In this document: positions 33,406 through 46,260 of the stretch, one piece after another
How the letters are laid out: the number at the start of each line of letters is the position of its first letter
How positions within the stretch are numbered: the stretch's first letter is position 1
Assembly: GCF_030247185.1 (NCBI RefSeq)
Contig: NC_080571.1
Span: 346,549,879-346,613,878 of the forward strand
Length of the DNA stretch: 64,000 nucleotides
Reading direction: 5' to 3'
DNA from: Malaya genurostris
Lineage: Eukaryota; Arthropoda; Insecta; Diptera; Culicidae
Translations under genes and position numbers: made by a program
The notes under the pieces: generated by a model
Database searches by the model: none
What the model saw: only the letters and a program-made list of their open reading frames with translations
What the model was told of the DNA's origin: nothing

Positions 33406-34960
33406 TCTGCAAACGACAACCACCAAACTTGCATAGCAGAAAGATCCTACGAAAAGATAGTGTTAGTGATAAAACTTTGGTTCAGAAAAGTCTTCAATGC
33501 TTAAGAAAGGAAAGGGGGCATTTTGGCTAGCAGGGGCGCTTTATAAGACTTTCCCCTACCGTATGTTCGAGCTACGATCTGCACGAATTTTAGGGTCAGT
33601 AGGATCGTAGCCCTAATCACGTAATTGAATTAATTTAAAGCGATTGCAGACACAGAAAGTCAAGTTCCGCTTCAGAATGCGGCACTCTTACTTTGCCTTG
33701 AGTCAGTCGAAAGTTGGAAAATGAGTCGGAAGTACCAGTAACACTAACGTTTCGCTTTAAAAGCTCATAAAACTTCTCAATATTACCCGTTAATCATAAT
33801 TTGCTCACTTCCAATTGTCCTGGGATTTTCACACACGAAAAATATTTGCACTATCGGCATCGAACATTTCGAAAAGCAACGACTGAAGGAAAAACAAAAA
33901 CCTCGAATGCTGGGAGTGAAATAACCAAGCAACTCGGTTTCAATTTAAGCACAGCCTGCTGCTACCGGAGCTCCAGTGCGTGGGCCATGACAGATACGGA
34001 AAAATGAAACAATAAACACAAAAGGTTGTTTGCATGGTTTCTCTTTACGCACCGAGCGTATGAAATTGAATCTGGCATGTCAATTGTAAACTTAATTTGC
34101 AGTCTGGCGCCATTCGCGATCGGGGCACGTTGTTTGGAATCAGCTTTGCTCGGAACAGTCATTCGATCTTTTATCACGGACGAAAAACAGTGTGGGTTAC
34201 ATCGTTCGATGACTGTTCCGTTTGTGGTAACATTCGAGAGGGATCGAATGTGAGCGAAACTGAGTTCTATTAAAATTTACATTCGAGTAACTCCTTTCAT
34301 GTGATTCTGGTTGTTGTGGGGCCCATTTCATGTGGAGTCATTCGCATTCGTTTGTCGTAACAAAGGTCGGTTATCAATTTTGTTAACAATTAATACTTTT
34401 TAATTGGACATTTTGTAACAACATACACACAAAAACTGTCCTTGTTTCATCAACGAACTTTGTATTGAAAGCCAACAACAAATCAGAGAACTTTTCATCT
34501 TCCTTCCGCCGGTTGGGGTTTTTTTTTTCCGGTGGTTCATCGTTATCCGTTTCCACGGCAACGTTATTGTACACCTGAGGGGTTTTCAGTCGAATAGTTT
34601 CAAACCTATCTGGAGCAGTCGTGCAGCGGCCCATCGCCCATCGTGGGACAGCCGGAACAGAGGGACTGGGAGCCGTTTATGAGAAAAGTTCATAATTGTA
34701 CCTCGCCTTGTCCAAACTAAGCAGTTGGAATTTATAGAGAGCTTCGGTGTGGTTTAGTGTGACAAAAGTTTCGATACTCAGAAGCGATTCGTTTTTTAGC
34801 TATATTGAATCGTTCATTCATCGCAGTAGGCTCGCTGTGTATTTTATCAGTGTTGCCACATTCGCTTACTGAATCGTAGGGGGGACTGGAACGAGATAGG
34901 CGCATTGACAAGCTTAGAAAGTTTTAGTGTTTGAGCGAAAATCATCGTGTTTCGATGTGG
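33405..34960. other. Intergenic; short SINE relic and one protein-like open frame
   Basis: A SINE fragment (gtcagtaggatcgtag) lies at about 33595-33610. The reverse frame 34383-34634 (83 aa, MGRCTTAPDRFETIRLK...) sits in locally GC-richer DNA and contains a charged stretch, ETDNDEPPEKKNPNRRKEDEKF. It could be an exon or a chance frame; nothing identifies it. Confidence 0.3.
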
Positions 34961-36170
34961 CTCTTGAATATATAGGGGAGAAGCATCTTAAACACTTATG
35001 GAAAATGCAATAGACTACCTAATCTCAGATATCTGTACAACAATTTTGCTCTTTCATTTCCCTGGCAGTGAGCTTCACGCAGAAAAAAGGAATAAAAAAA
35101 ATTAATGCATATTATCGGAATATTGATCCTGTAGATAATGGTTTTAGGAGTTTCGTGATGGTAGAAACTCCACTGCCACTGACAATGTCAAAACTACATA
35201 AAATGGAGGTTGAAAGACGAGTACTTCTTCAACTCTCAGCATTTGTGAAAATCGGTCCAGTAATCTCTGGTCAATTTATGTGCGTTTTTTTTTTTGAATT
35301 TTTGGCCGCTACTACCGGAACTAAAAACAGGAAACCAGTAAAGCCAAGTTTGTGTGAAAGTAAACTAACAAGACCTTGCAATTGAAACAGTTTTGAACCT
35401 AGCGGGTAGATTTTCCTGTTTTTGTTGCACCGTTACTTATAATTATCCAATTTTAAATTAAAAATATTACCCTTTATTTAAATATAAATTCGTGGAATAA
35501 GCCAAGAAATATCTGTGAAATCGGTGTGAGTTCCATTCTGATGGTTTTGACCTCCGGTGCTTCCGGAACTGGTGAAGTCCGGGAGGGGCTACGAAACAAA
35601 ATCCCTGGTACTTGCTTGCTGATTCGCAGAGCTCTTATCAACCAACACACTCTGTAAACTAGATGAATATTTCTTCAGTGGCTCTACGTGTACCAGTAAC
35701 CATTCTGTTTTTTCCGGAACCAGAAGTTGGATTTGGCTGAAATTTACTAGAAATCTATAAATCTTTGTGGGCTCTGTTTTGTAGCTTTTGACCGTTATTA
35801 AGAAGATTGTTTGAGAAATCGCTGAGAGTTATATATCGAAAGTTTTGAACACTCTTTCCCGTGCTTCCGGAACCGCTATATTCGAATTGAAACCAGCAAA
35901 ATTTCCAAACTGGAAGAAGCTTCGTTTTACATTGTCACACTTCTGAAATTGAAGGTTTTCACACTCAATACTCTGTAATTCCGGAACCAGGAGTCGGATC
36001 CAAATGAAATTCAGGAATATGGTATAAGAGCATAGGATCTTTCATATAAATCTAAGTATGTAGACATCGGTTAAGCCATCTCCGAGAAAATTTGGTAGAA
36101 CAATTGTTGCTGTAGCAGTTTGAATCAATATAAATATGAAATTGGTTTACATATGTCATATTCGAATGAT
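34960..36170 (+). repeat. Modular repeat family, copy C
   Basis: Modules with ctaccggaact (about 35313), cttccggaactgg (about 35562), ccggaaccagaagttgg (about 35720) and ggaaccaggagtcggatcc (about 35982). The last is followed by aaatgaaattcagg, gatctttcat and atcggttaagccatctcc. Period and wording match copy D, but divergence is greater and the ends are not defined. Confidence 0.55.
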
Positions 36171-36297
36171 TATGTTTAAAAAAAATGAAAACCGCGCTGA
36201 AATCGAAACCGAGACAAAATAAAATGAAAAAGAATACTGTACATTCTGGCTATTCGGTGTTTAAAAACTCAGATGGCTCAGATGGTACGTACCCCAC

Positions 36298-36615
36298 ATA
36301 ATTCGGAGATTTGTGCCTTGCCGTGGTTTCTTATGATTTCCTGATGGAAGAAGAGAGGAAAAGAATGAACGATTGGTAGGGCGGGGGATTACAGCAACAG
36401 CTCAATTAAATCGCAGGGCCGACTTGGAACTTCCTAAGAAACCAAGAATCTCTCCGCCACGATCTAGAGCTCTTTGCCACATTGGACAAGAAATAGTAGA
36501 ATATCATTAAGCTTCAGTTTCCTGAAAATATGTTCATCCATGTACGGGAAGCCAAAATGTGGCATGCGCAATTGCGTTAATGCTGGTCAGTTGCATATCA
36601 GACAAAGACAGACGT
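36298..36615 (-). mobile_element. 3' fragment of a LOA-like non-LTR element
   Basis: It shares with 44040-44650 the end block ggagatttgtgccttgcc and an inner block (ccacattgg-caagaa, ccatgtacgg-agcc, gttgcatatcaga). It is therefore a truncated second copy of the 3' part of the element at 44.0-46.3 kb. The common ggagatttgtgcc edge probably marks the 3' terminus. Confidence 0.55.
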
Positions 36616-36622
36616 AGCAAAG

Positions 36623-37400
36623 ATGTATAGAATGGTTAAAGTACAGGAAACAGATCAACATCTTCAACGTATACTACAAAAATATCAGGAGAGCTCTTCT
36701 GGGCCTTGGATAGTCTTTTTTAGACGTATATCAAAGCCATTAAACATTTACCAAATTTCTAAAGGTTTGACATCACGATTCTCTTCAATCAAAGAGATCA
36801 TAAAAGTAAATAACGATAAAATTCGTGTTGTATTGTACGAACTGCAAAAAATTCGGACACACAGCTACTTACTGTAGCAATAAACCAAAATGTATTAAGT
36901 GTGAAGGACCTCATAAAGATAATGATTGCAACAAGGAAATTGAAAAATGTATTTATTGTGGGGAAAGTCCTCATGAGGATATTTCAGTATGCACTGCATT
37001 TAAAGTGCACAAAGACAAAATTAAGCTTTCTTTAAAAGCACGGTCTAAGCGCACATATGCAGAAATGCTTAAAACGGTCATTGATGTCCCCCCTTTGGAA
37101 ACCGAAAACGGGTTTTCAAATCTAGAGGAAACAGAGGACTCTGACTCTGACGAAAATAGTGAAGGTAATTCGTTTATCACTACCCAAGGGTCAGTTAAGA
37201 GAAAGAAGTCTTCTTCCAAATTACCAAAAAAGACACCTAAAGTTTCATCTTCAAAAAAAGATCCCCGTGTTAAACAAAAAAAATCAAAACCAAAGTTGTG
37301 CCTCCTGGTTTGTCAAATTCACAAACCAATCCAGGATCTAGCACAGAAAAAGGTAATAATCCTGTGGGCTCCATTTCACAGCCACCAACAGGATTACTGA
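36623..37400 (+). pseudogene. I-element ORF1 (gag-like, CCHC knuckles), internally deleted
   Basis: Two overlapping frames. The first (36623-36877) carries the N-terminal block SSGPWIVFFRRISKPLNIYQI. The second (36825-37400) carries three cysteine-rich knuckles: CTNCKKFGHTATYC, CIKCEGPHKDNDC and CIYCGESPHEDISVC, followed by KARSKRTYAEML and a basic lysine/serine tail. The middle of a normal I-type ORF1 is missing between the two. The protein would coat element RNA. Confidence 0.8.
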
Positions 37401-37526
37401 AGTTTTCGGAAATTGTTGAATGGATTTTCTCAGCATTCAATATATCTGAACCCTTAAAGACCCTCATAATGGCATTCCTTCCAATAGCTAGAAATTTTTT
37501 GAAGCAGTTATCAGCTCAATGGCCAA

Positions 37527-39581
37527 TTGTCTCAGGTTTTGTATCTTTTGATGGATAATTTATCACCCGTCGCAAATGATACAATCACTGTCCTGCAGTG
37601 GAATTGTCGAAGCATCATGCCAAAACTTGATTCATTTAAAATTTTATTGCATAGTCAAAAATGTGATGTATTTGCTTTATGCGAAACATGGCTTACTTCA
37701 AACATAGCTTTAAATTTTAATGATTTTAACATTATACGTCTCGATAGAGACTATCCGTATGGTGGAGTGCTTTTGGGAATTAAGAAATGCTGTTCCTTTT
37801 ATAGATTAAACATCCCTTCAACTTCTAGTATAGAAGTTGTTGCTTGCCAAATAAACATTAAAGGCAAAGATATTTGCATAGCTTCGGTTTATATTCCTCC
37901 AAAAGCACAAGTTGGACAGCAACAGATTAATGAAATGGTTGAAGCCCTTCCTGCACCACGATTGATTCTGGGGGATTTAAATTCTCACGGAATGATGTGG
38001 GGTTCCGTTTACAATGATAGCAGATCATCTTTAATACAAAACATTTGTGACAATTTTAGCATGACGGTATTAAATATGGGTAGCATGACACGGATCCCAA
38101 GACCTCCTGCACGCGATCACTTACCAATCATCATCTCAATTAGCTGTAACAAATGTATTGCTAATTCAGCTAGTATTCCATATGATTTGACAAAAAATAT
38201 CGACTGGATTAAATACCAAAGTAGAATCTCTAGTATTTTGAATTCAATGGAAGAGCTCCCTCCACTTGAAGAATATGACTTCCTCATTTGTTCGATTCTG
38301 GAGGCAGCAGAACAATCCCAAACTAAACGCTTTCCTGGGCCAACGACTAACAGAAGGCCTCCCAACCCCTGGTGGGACAAAGAGTGCTCAGAGGCTAAAC
38401 TCGCAAAACAAAATGCTTGCAAGACGTTTCTAAAACGGGGAGGAGGAACTCCTCAGAATTTTGAAAAACTTATGGTTTTAGAAACCAAGTACAAGAGCAT
38501 ACTTCGAGCCAAAAAATGTAGCTATTGGAGACATTTTGTCGAAGGTTTGTCAAGAGAAACCTCAATGAGCACTCTTTGGAATACGGCCAGACGAATGAGG
38601 AATCGTAACGTGGGCAATGAGAGTGATGAATACTCGAACCGATGGATATTTGACTTTGCTAGGAAAGTTTGCCCAGATTCTGTTCCTACGCAGAGCATTA
38701 TACGGGAATCTCCTCCAAATAATGGTTTTATTAATAACCCATTTTCAATGATGGAATTTTCTATAGCACTCTTGTCTTGTAACAATAACGCTCCAGGGTT
38801 GGACAGAATTAAATTCAACTTGGTGAAGAATCTGCCCAACCTCGCAAAAAGACGTTTGTTGGAATTGTTCAACAAGTTTCTTGAGCAAAATATTGTTCCA
38901 CCTGACTGGAGACAAGTGAAAGTTATCGCCATTCAAAAGCCGAGGAAACCAGCTTCCAATCACAACTCATATAGACCCATTGCGATGTTGTCCTGCATCA
39001 GAAAATTGTTCGAAAAAATTATTCTACGACGTCTCGACACTTGGGTCGAGACGAACGGTTTGTTGTCAGATACTCAGTTTGGCTTCCGTAGAAATAAAGG
39101 GACGAATGATTGCCTTGCATTACTTTCGTCTGACATCCAAATCGCCTTCGCTCAAAAGCAACAAATGGCATCTGTATTTTTAGACATTAAAAAAGCATTT
39201 GATTCAGTTTCCATTGATGTTCTTTCAGACAAGCTCCACCAACATGGACTTCCAGCGGTTATAAATAATTATTTGCACAACCTTTTGTCAGAGAAGTGCA
39301 TGTATTTTTCACATGGCGATTTGGCAACATTCAGAATTAGCTACATGGGTCTCCCGCAAGGCTCATGCCTCAGTACGCTCCTCTATAATTTTTACGTGAA
39401 TGACATTGACAGCTGTCTAGTAACCTCATGTACACTAAGACAATTGGCAGATGATGGCGTGGTTTCAGTTACTGGACCCAAAGCTATTGATCTGCAAAAA
39501 CTTGTCTGTTTGAGCTGTTCATCTGGGTATCGAATTGTCTACGGAGAAAACAGAGCTGGTCGTCTTTTCAAGAAAGCATGA
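37527..39581 (+). pseudogene. I-element ORF2: endonuclease and reverse transcriptase
   Basis: A 684-codon frame. The endonuclease has N26 (QWNCRS), E53 (CETW), the D150/N152 block (GDLNSHG) and D197-H198 (RDHLPI). Roughly 30 residues of the usual segment between PRPPAR and DHLPI are missing, so the endonuclease is probably dead. The reverse transcriptase (about 405-650) has YRPIAMLSCIRKLFEKI, FGFRRNKGTNDCL, FLDIKKAFDS (D551), LPQGSCLS and the catalytic LADD (D640-D641). The frame then shifts at about 39535-39581. Confidence 0.85.
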
Positions 39582-41147
39582 TCCTGCGCAGCTTCAGCTT
39601 CATATGATGGGAAGAATGATCCAACAGGTTTTGACTTTCAAATACCTTGGGGTGTGGTTTGATTCCAAATGCACGTGGGGAGGACACATTAGGTATCTGA
39701 TAACAAAATGCCAGCAAAGAGTAAATTTTCTTCGAACAATAACAGGATCTTGGTGGGGTGCTCATCCGGAAGACCTAATAAAATTGTATCAGACAGTGAT
39801 ACAAGACAGTGACTTTCAGTGATGGAATATGGATGCGTTTGTTTTCGTTCCGCTGCAAACTCTCATATTATCAAACTGGAGCGAATTCAGTATCGTTGTT
39901 TGCGAATTGCCTTAGGCTGCATGCATTCGACACATACAATGAGTCTTGAAGTTCTGGCGGGAGTTCTTCCATTGAAAGATCGTTTTTGGGAGCTTTCATC
40001 GCGACTGCTAATAAGATGTGAGGTACTGAATCCCCTGGTTATTAATAACTTCGAAAGGTTAGTTGAGCTTCAATCTCAAACAAGATTCATGACAGTATAT
40101 TTTAACCATATGTCACAGGAAATCAACCCTTCAAGATATATTCCTATCCGTGTCAGCCTCCTAAATGTACCTGACTCAACTTTATTTTTCGACACATCCA
40201 TGCAGCGCGAAGTGCGTGGAATCCCGGATCATCTACGTTCGACGGAAATCCCAAAAATATTTTCAAGTAAGTTCAGGCATATTGACTCTGAGAAAATGTT
40301 TTACACGGACGGATCGCGAATTGAAGAAGCGACAGGGGTTGGTATGTTCAACAATAATGTTTCGGCCTCATTTAGGCTTCAAGAACCTGCATCTGTTTAT
40401 ATAGCAGAGTTAGCAGCAGTTCATTATAGTTTGAGTGTAATCGTCACATTATCTCCAAACCATTATTTTCTCTTCACAGATTGTCTGAGTGCAATTGAAG
40501 CCATTCGCTCAAACGCTGCTGGCAAAAATGAACCGTTTTTCCTGGGCAAAATAAAACAGTGCCTGAACGACATATTGAACAATAATTATCTAATCACTAT
40601 AGTCTGGGTCCCAGCTCATTGCTCCATTCCTGGCAATGAGAGAGCCGATATTTTAGCCAAACGTGGTGCTATTGAGGGTGAAATTTATGAGCGACCGATT
40701 GCTTTCAACGAATTCTATAGCTCGTCTCGCCAAAGAACACTTGCCAGCTGGCAAGCATCTTGGGATAAAGATGATCTGGGTCGGTGGATGCACTCAATTA
40801 TTCCGAAAATATCGACAAAGGCATGGTTCAGGGGACTGGATGTGAGTAGGGATTTCATTCGTGTGATGTCCAGACTCATGTCCAATCACTACACGTTAGA
40901 TGCACATCTCCTTCGAATTGGGCTCTCCGAGACTAATCATTGTGCTTGCGGAGAAGGTTATCGGGATATTGATCATGTCGTTTGGACATGCGTGGAGTAT
41001 CGTGATGTCAGATCTCAACTAATAAATTCTTTGCGTACCCAAGGTAGACTATCCAATATCCCAGTTCGAGACATTCTTGCTTGTCGTGACCTTTCATACA
41101 TGAAACTTATTTATCATTTCATAAAGAAAATTGGAGTTTCAATTTAA
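39535..41147 (+). pseudogene. I-element ORF2 C-terminus: thumb and RNase H
   Basis: The frame 39535-39822 carries FKYLGVWFDSKCTW, the segment after the catalytic site. A second shift near 39820 moves to the 442-codon frame ending at 41147. That frame holds an RNase H with D164 (YTDGSR), E197 (AELAA), D221 (TDCLSA), H267 and D277 (GNERAD). It ends with a cysteine/histidine block (CACGEGYRDIDHVVWTC). RNase H plus gag knuckles define the I clade. All RNase H catalytic residues are present. Confidence 0.85.
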
Positions 41148-41545
41148 TAAAGGCCCCTTTCAAGACTTAGTTCTGATCCCAGCTGCGTCCATGAGTTCAA
41201 CCAATAGCTAAATTAGAATAAAAATTATGTAATGATACAAACAAACTCGAAACAGTTTATGAAATTATCAACAAAATGTCTGAAAATAACAGCTTATTTT
41301 ATAATTTATAGAAGTTCATCGTTTGGTTCAAATAATATTTCCGAGTAGATTTCATAATTTATGACGAGTTACCTAAGATGATATTTAAGCTATAAGAGAA
41401 TATGTTTTAATAAATTCAAAACGTTGTGACTATGTTAGAATTAAATTAGGATAAGAATATTATGTAAAAGTGATGCTACGGCGAAGAAAAACTTATGTAA
41501 ACTGCCTTAAGAAATAAACGTATTTATGGAAAAAAAAACGTATAC

Positions 41546-44035
41546 TATGGAGAGATACGCCAGGAGAACCAATAAAAACGTTTGAATTGGTCACCGTTAC
41601 TTATGGGACTGCTAGCGCTCCGTATTTAGCTACGAGATGTTTAGAAAAAATTATCTTGGAGAAGATAATGTCACGACACATCCGATAGCAGCCCGAATAG
41701 TTCAAGAAGATTTTTATGTTGATGGCTTACTGTCTGGAGCATGAGCAAAAGAGTTAGTGAATGAGGTCATACAATTAACCGATATCGCCGGGTTTACTTT
41801 GAGAAAGTGGAACTCCAATTCTGCAAGTGTAATGCGAAGCATTCCAAGACATCTGCGCGATGAACGATCCGTGTTAGAGATAGAGTCATCAACCTCGGCG
41901 GTAAAGACTTTGGGGCTCCGATGGGATACCAGCACCGATGAATTCCGGAATGGAAATCAAGCTCAGTGGCAATAACGAAGCGCAATGTTCATTCAGACGC
42001 AGCGTGCTTATTCGACCCGCTAGGATTGGAGGGTCCAGTAGTGATGCAAGCAAAAATCTTTATTCAGAAATTATGGTTGCTGAAGTGTGACTGGGATGAA
42101 CCACTGGATGAATCTCTGCAGAACATGTGGAAGGAGTACAAACAAAATTTGTTAGCGTTGGAAACTCTAGCCATTCCTCGCTGGATTGGCTTTAATCAGG
42201 ATTGTTTATCAGTTCAGCTACATGGTTTTTGTGACGCATCAGAAGCCGCGTATGGCTGCGTTGCGTCGCGTCTGATGGTTCGACATCCGTTCGGCTAATC
42301 ACTTCGAAGTCTCGGATAGCTCCCTTAGAAAATCTAAAACAAAAAAAAAGAAAATTACCATCCCGCGACTTGAACTGTCATCGGCTCTCTTACTGAGTCA
42401 CTTGTTCGAGAAATACAATCAAGTTCATCCTGGACTTAATGCCTTTTTCTGGACGGATTCAATGATAGTGATGCACTGGTTGAAAGCGTCACCTTCTCGT
42501 TGGCAGATCTTCGTAGCCAATCGAGTATCTGAGATACAACACCTTACTAAGGATGGAACATGGGGTCACGTAGCAGGAACTGAGAATCCCGCTGATCTCA
42601 TATCGCGCGGAATGTCACCGGCTTTGCTTCACTATCAAACACTTTGGTTCGAAGGTCCGCCTTGACTGTCACAAGACCAGAAATTTTGGCGACAATCAGA
42701 GGACGGCATCAAGAAAGAGCTCGGTATATCACTGTTAGAAGAACGTTCTTCAACGGCATTTCCGGTACAAATCACAGCTCCGAGTGAGATTTTCGAGCTG
42801 CGTTCTTCATTTTCGGAGCTAGTGCGGCTAGTGGCATATTTGCTTCGGTTTCAGTACAACGCTCAGTGTAACAATCGACAGTCGCGAAGAATTGGGATGC
42901 TTTCTCTCGAAGAGAAAGAGTATGCAACGTTAGTCTTGGTACGAATTTCACAACAAGAGTGATTTCCAACGGAACTACAAGATCTCGCAAAACAAGGACA
43001 TGTGAGGGACTCGTCTTCAATATTATCGCTTAATTCTCGGTTGTGTGACGGCGTGTTGCGAGTCGGCGGCCGGCTTGCTAAAGCAGATGTATCGTCAGAT
43101 CGAAAGCATCCTTACATTTTGCATCACAATCATCCGCTAGCGACGATGGTCGTGCGAGACTACCACCAAAGATTATTTCATGCTGGGCAGCAATTGTTGA
43201 TCTCTTCCGTGAGGGGAAAGTTCTGGCCAATACACATACACAGTTTAACAAGGAAGGTGATGCATGACTGCGCACCGTGTTTCCGAAACAAACCGAAGAT
43301 TTTGGAACAAATCATGGCAGGTCTTCCGTCGGCAAGAGTAAACCCTGCTCCACCATTTCTCAAGGTTGGAGTAGACTATTGTGGTCCTTTCCAAATAAGT
43401 TATCCTAATCGACGAGCACGACCTGTGAAATGCTATGTATCGATCTTTGTTTGTCTAGTTGTGAAGGCAGTTCATTTGGAGTTAGTAACGGATCTATCCA
43501 GTCAATCATTTCTAGCCGCCTTGAAACGATTTGTTGGTCGTCGTGGTAAACCGATGTTAATAATGTGCGACAACGCAACAACTATCGTCGGAGCTAAGCG
43601 TGAGATCACGGATCTACAGCGACTCTTCCACAACCAACAATTCCAGCATACAGTAATCAAAGACACTTGTGACGATGGTATTGAATTTCGGTTCATTCCT
43701 CCGCGTACGCCCAACTTTGGTGGCCTGTGGGAAGCACAGGTAAAATCTTTTAAGAATCATTTTCGGAAATCAATCGGAATTCGAGTACTAAATGTTGATG
43801 AAATGGCAACAGCCTTAGTGCAAATAGAGGCAGTATTGAACTCCCGACCTCTAACGCCAATCAGCAATGACCCAACGAAGCTTTGACGCCTGGACATTTT
43901 TTGGTGCAGCGTCCACTAATCACCATCCCAGAACCAGATTTTCAAACACTTCCAAGCAATCGCTTGACTATGTGGCAGAGAGCTCAATGTCTCAGGAATC
44001 AGGAATCAGAACAAATTGGCTCAAATGGCACGTTC
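41546..44035 (+). pseudogene. BEL/Pao LTR retrotransposon pol fragment (RT, RNase H, integrase)
   Basis: In order: a reverse transcriptase end (PIKTFELVTVTYGTASAPYLATR), the YVDD box altered to YVDG at about 41719; the FDPLGLEGPVV and HGFCDASEAAYG blocks (41966-42298); an RNase H-like stretch (42402-42665); and an integrase (43002-43886). The integrase has a zinc-binding H/C region (DYHQRLFH, C90 and C93), D125 (GVDYCGP), D190 (CDNAT) and E244 (GLWEAQVKSF). A frameshift at about 43880 leads into TPGHFLVQRPL and on to the junction with the LOA element. Gag, protease and LTRs are absent here. Confidence 0.85.
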
Positions 44036-44039
44036 CCCT

Positions 44040-46260
44040 TGATATTTGGAGATTTGTGCCTTGCCATCAATATGTTTTTAGCATCATTTTCCCGATATAT
44101 AAGAGGGAAGGATTGAAAGGAAATGGTAAGGGTTGGACTAGGAGGATGGGAAAAATTGACGACACAAAAACACATAAAAGCAGAAGTAAATTCTGCACCC
44201 CTAAGAGATGCTGAACAATCTGCTGAGGATCACATTTAGTGGAAGCAGAAGGAAATTCTGAACCTCTACGAGGTCCCGAACAGTCTGCTGTTAATAAAAC
44301 CTCCAACCCCCGAGAGGATTTAGAGATCTTACAAAAGCGACACCATTCTCGGAAGAATGCAGAACGACTCGCAGTATGTACGAGCAGAAGTAAATTCGGT
44401 ACCCCCCAAAGGATGCCAAACAATCTGCTAAACCCTATTTAAGGTGAATACAGAAGGGATTCATTCACTCCAGGAAGAACGATGAACCCTTCTGACTATA
44501 GTTCCTTACCACATTGGGTGAGAAACGAGAGAATATCCTTCAATTTTAGCTCCGCATACACAGACTCAACCATGTATGGAGAACCAAAAACCCGGATACG
44601 TAGCTGCGTCAATGCGGGACAGTTACATATCAGATGATATGAAGTACCTGATCGTATTCACACAAATCATACGAATAATACTCAGCACGTTGAATAGAAG
44701 CCAAGTAATAATTGAGTTTGCAATGTCCAGTCAGAGCTCTGACCAGAATACTTCAATGATGCTTGGAGAAATGCAGTAGACACTTTGACATTTTCAGATT
44801 TAAATCTGGTAGAAATGCTTTTGTCTGAGCGCAAGTTTGCAAGCTGCGCCAGTAGCTGGCATGTTTGGATGCAGCCCAAGAACGTATCTTGTGCTTTATC
44901 CAACTAGTTGAAAGTGGTAAAGCTGGTTCAGGACCAACGAAATCATTCGTTGCACCAGCTCTAGCCAACTCATCAGCCCATTCATTTCCAGTAATACCAG
45001 AATGGCCGGGTACCCATAAGAAGTAAACAGCATTTGAAATGCCGAGGTCTTCAATTTGAGTTCGACATGCGATCACTAGATTCGACCGTGAGTCATTCAA
45101 ACTGAGTGCTTTTAAGGCTGCCTGACTGTCGGAACAAAAATAAATACGTTTACCACAGATCCTCTGCTGAAGTGCCGATTGTACTCCACACAGAATTGCG
45201 TAGATTTCTGCTTGGAACACAGTACAGTATCTACCAAGTGAATGAGACTGCTCCAGCCTATTTCACGACAGTAGATACCAGCACCAGCACGACCATTCAA
45301 CAGAGAACCGTCCGTAAAACAAACTATGTGTTCATCAAGTTGTCGTTCCAGACAACCAGACAACCATTCCTAACGAAGAGGATAGCTCACATTGAATGTT
45401 TTTAAAGGAAAACTGCATGTGAGAGTTAGGTCACTAGGAGCGAGTAAATACTCATCCCACGTAACCATTTGAGACCACAAGCGAGTGTGGCTGGTAGCAT
45501 AATCTAATGGGTTACTGTTCCAAAGCCCTGTAACCTTAAGACGGTATGCACAAGATAATGCTTCTTGTTTTAGGAACACATGTAGTGGTTTAATGCACAG
45601 TAGCGCCTCTAGAGCAGCAGTAGGAGTTGTCGTGAATGCTCCTGTCATCGCCATTAGGACCATCCTTTGGAGATGATTTAGCTTTGACTGAACTGTCGCG
45701 ACTTCTCCTTTCTGCCACCATACAAGACATCCATATGCTAAAATTGGTCTAACAATAGTTGTGTAGATCCAATCAATGTATCTGGGTTTGAGTCCCCATG
45801 ATTTTCCAAAAGCTCGTCTGCATTGGCCGAAAGCCATACAAGCTCTCTTAATCCTGAAATCAATGTGAGCAGATCAGTTTTGAGTCAAGAATAACCCCGA
45901 CGTATTTAACTTGATCGACCACAGTGACCTCTGAACCAAAGAACTGCAACGGACGAGCTCCTGTGATTATCCTACGATGAGTGAAAAGCACCATTGATGT
46001 TTTGCCCGGATTTACAGACAATCCAACCTGACAACACCATTGTTCAACAGATCGCAGGGCTTGCTGCATTAAATCAAAGAGAGTGTTAATGCTTATACCG
46101 GTCATCAATATATGATAATCGTCGGCAAAACCATAAGTCGGAAATCCAAGGTTATTAAGTTTCCTCAACAAACCATCAGCGACTAGGTTCCATAAAAGTG
46201 GGGATAGTACACCACCTTGAGGAAGAACCTAAGATATTCCGTTCACGACTGCAATGTTTA
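44040..46260 (-). pseudogene. LOA-like non-LTR retrotransposon, 5' truncated
   Basis: On the reverse strand: the end of a reverse transcriptase (PQGGVLSPLLWNLVADG around 46200, then YGFADDYHILMTG); a thumb/connection region (45370-45837, WGLKPRYIDWIYTTIVRPIL and TGAFTTTPTAALEALL); and an RNase H (44753-45363, FTDGSLLNGRAGAGIYC, QAEIYAILCG, SDSQAALKAL, WVPGHSGITGNEWADELA). The order RT-RNase H without a separate knuckle domain fits the LOA clade (Lian-type). Frameshifts disrupt it, and upstream sequence (endonuclease) is missing beyond about 46260. Confidence 0.8.
44170..44440. repeat. Imperfect tandem repeats in the 3' part of the LOA element
   Basis: Three related units start with GCAGAAG-AAATTC at about 44182, 44246 and 44385 and contain GAACAATCTGCT or close variants about 35 bp later. 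They lie in the 3' untranslated region of the element. Confidence 0.65.

Larger units (their letters stand above)
36616..41538 (+). mobile_element. I-clade non-LTR retrotransposon (MosquI/I-like), near full length
   Basis: It contains gag with zinc knuckles, an endonuclease/reverse transcriptase ORF2 and an RNase H, in I-clade order. The 3' end lies near an AATAAA (41513) followed by an A-run (about 41528-41538). The 5' end is undefined; a LOA fragment lies directly upstream. Several frameshifts, and deletions in ORF1 and in the endonuclease, make this copy non-autonomous. Confidence 0.85.

Noticed and set aside
36843..37005. Cysteine-rich motifs as a host zinc-finger gene
   Set aside because: They are CCHC knuckles of the I-element ORF1, followed directly by its ORF2.
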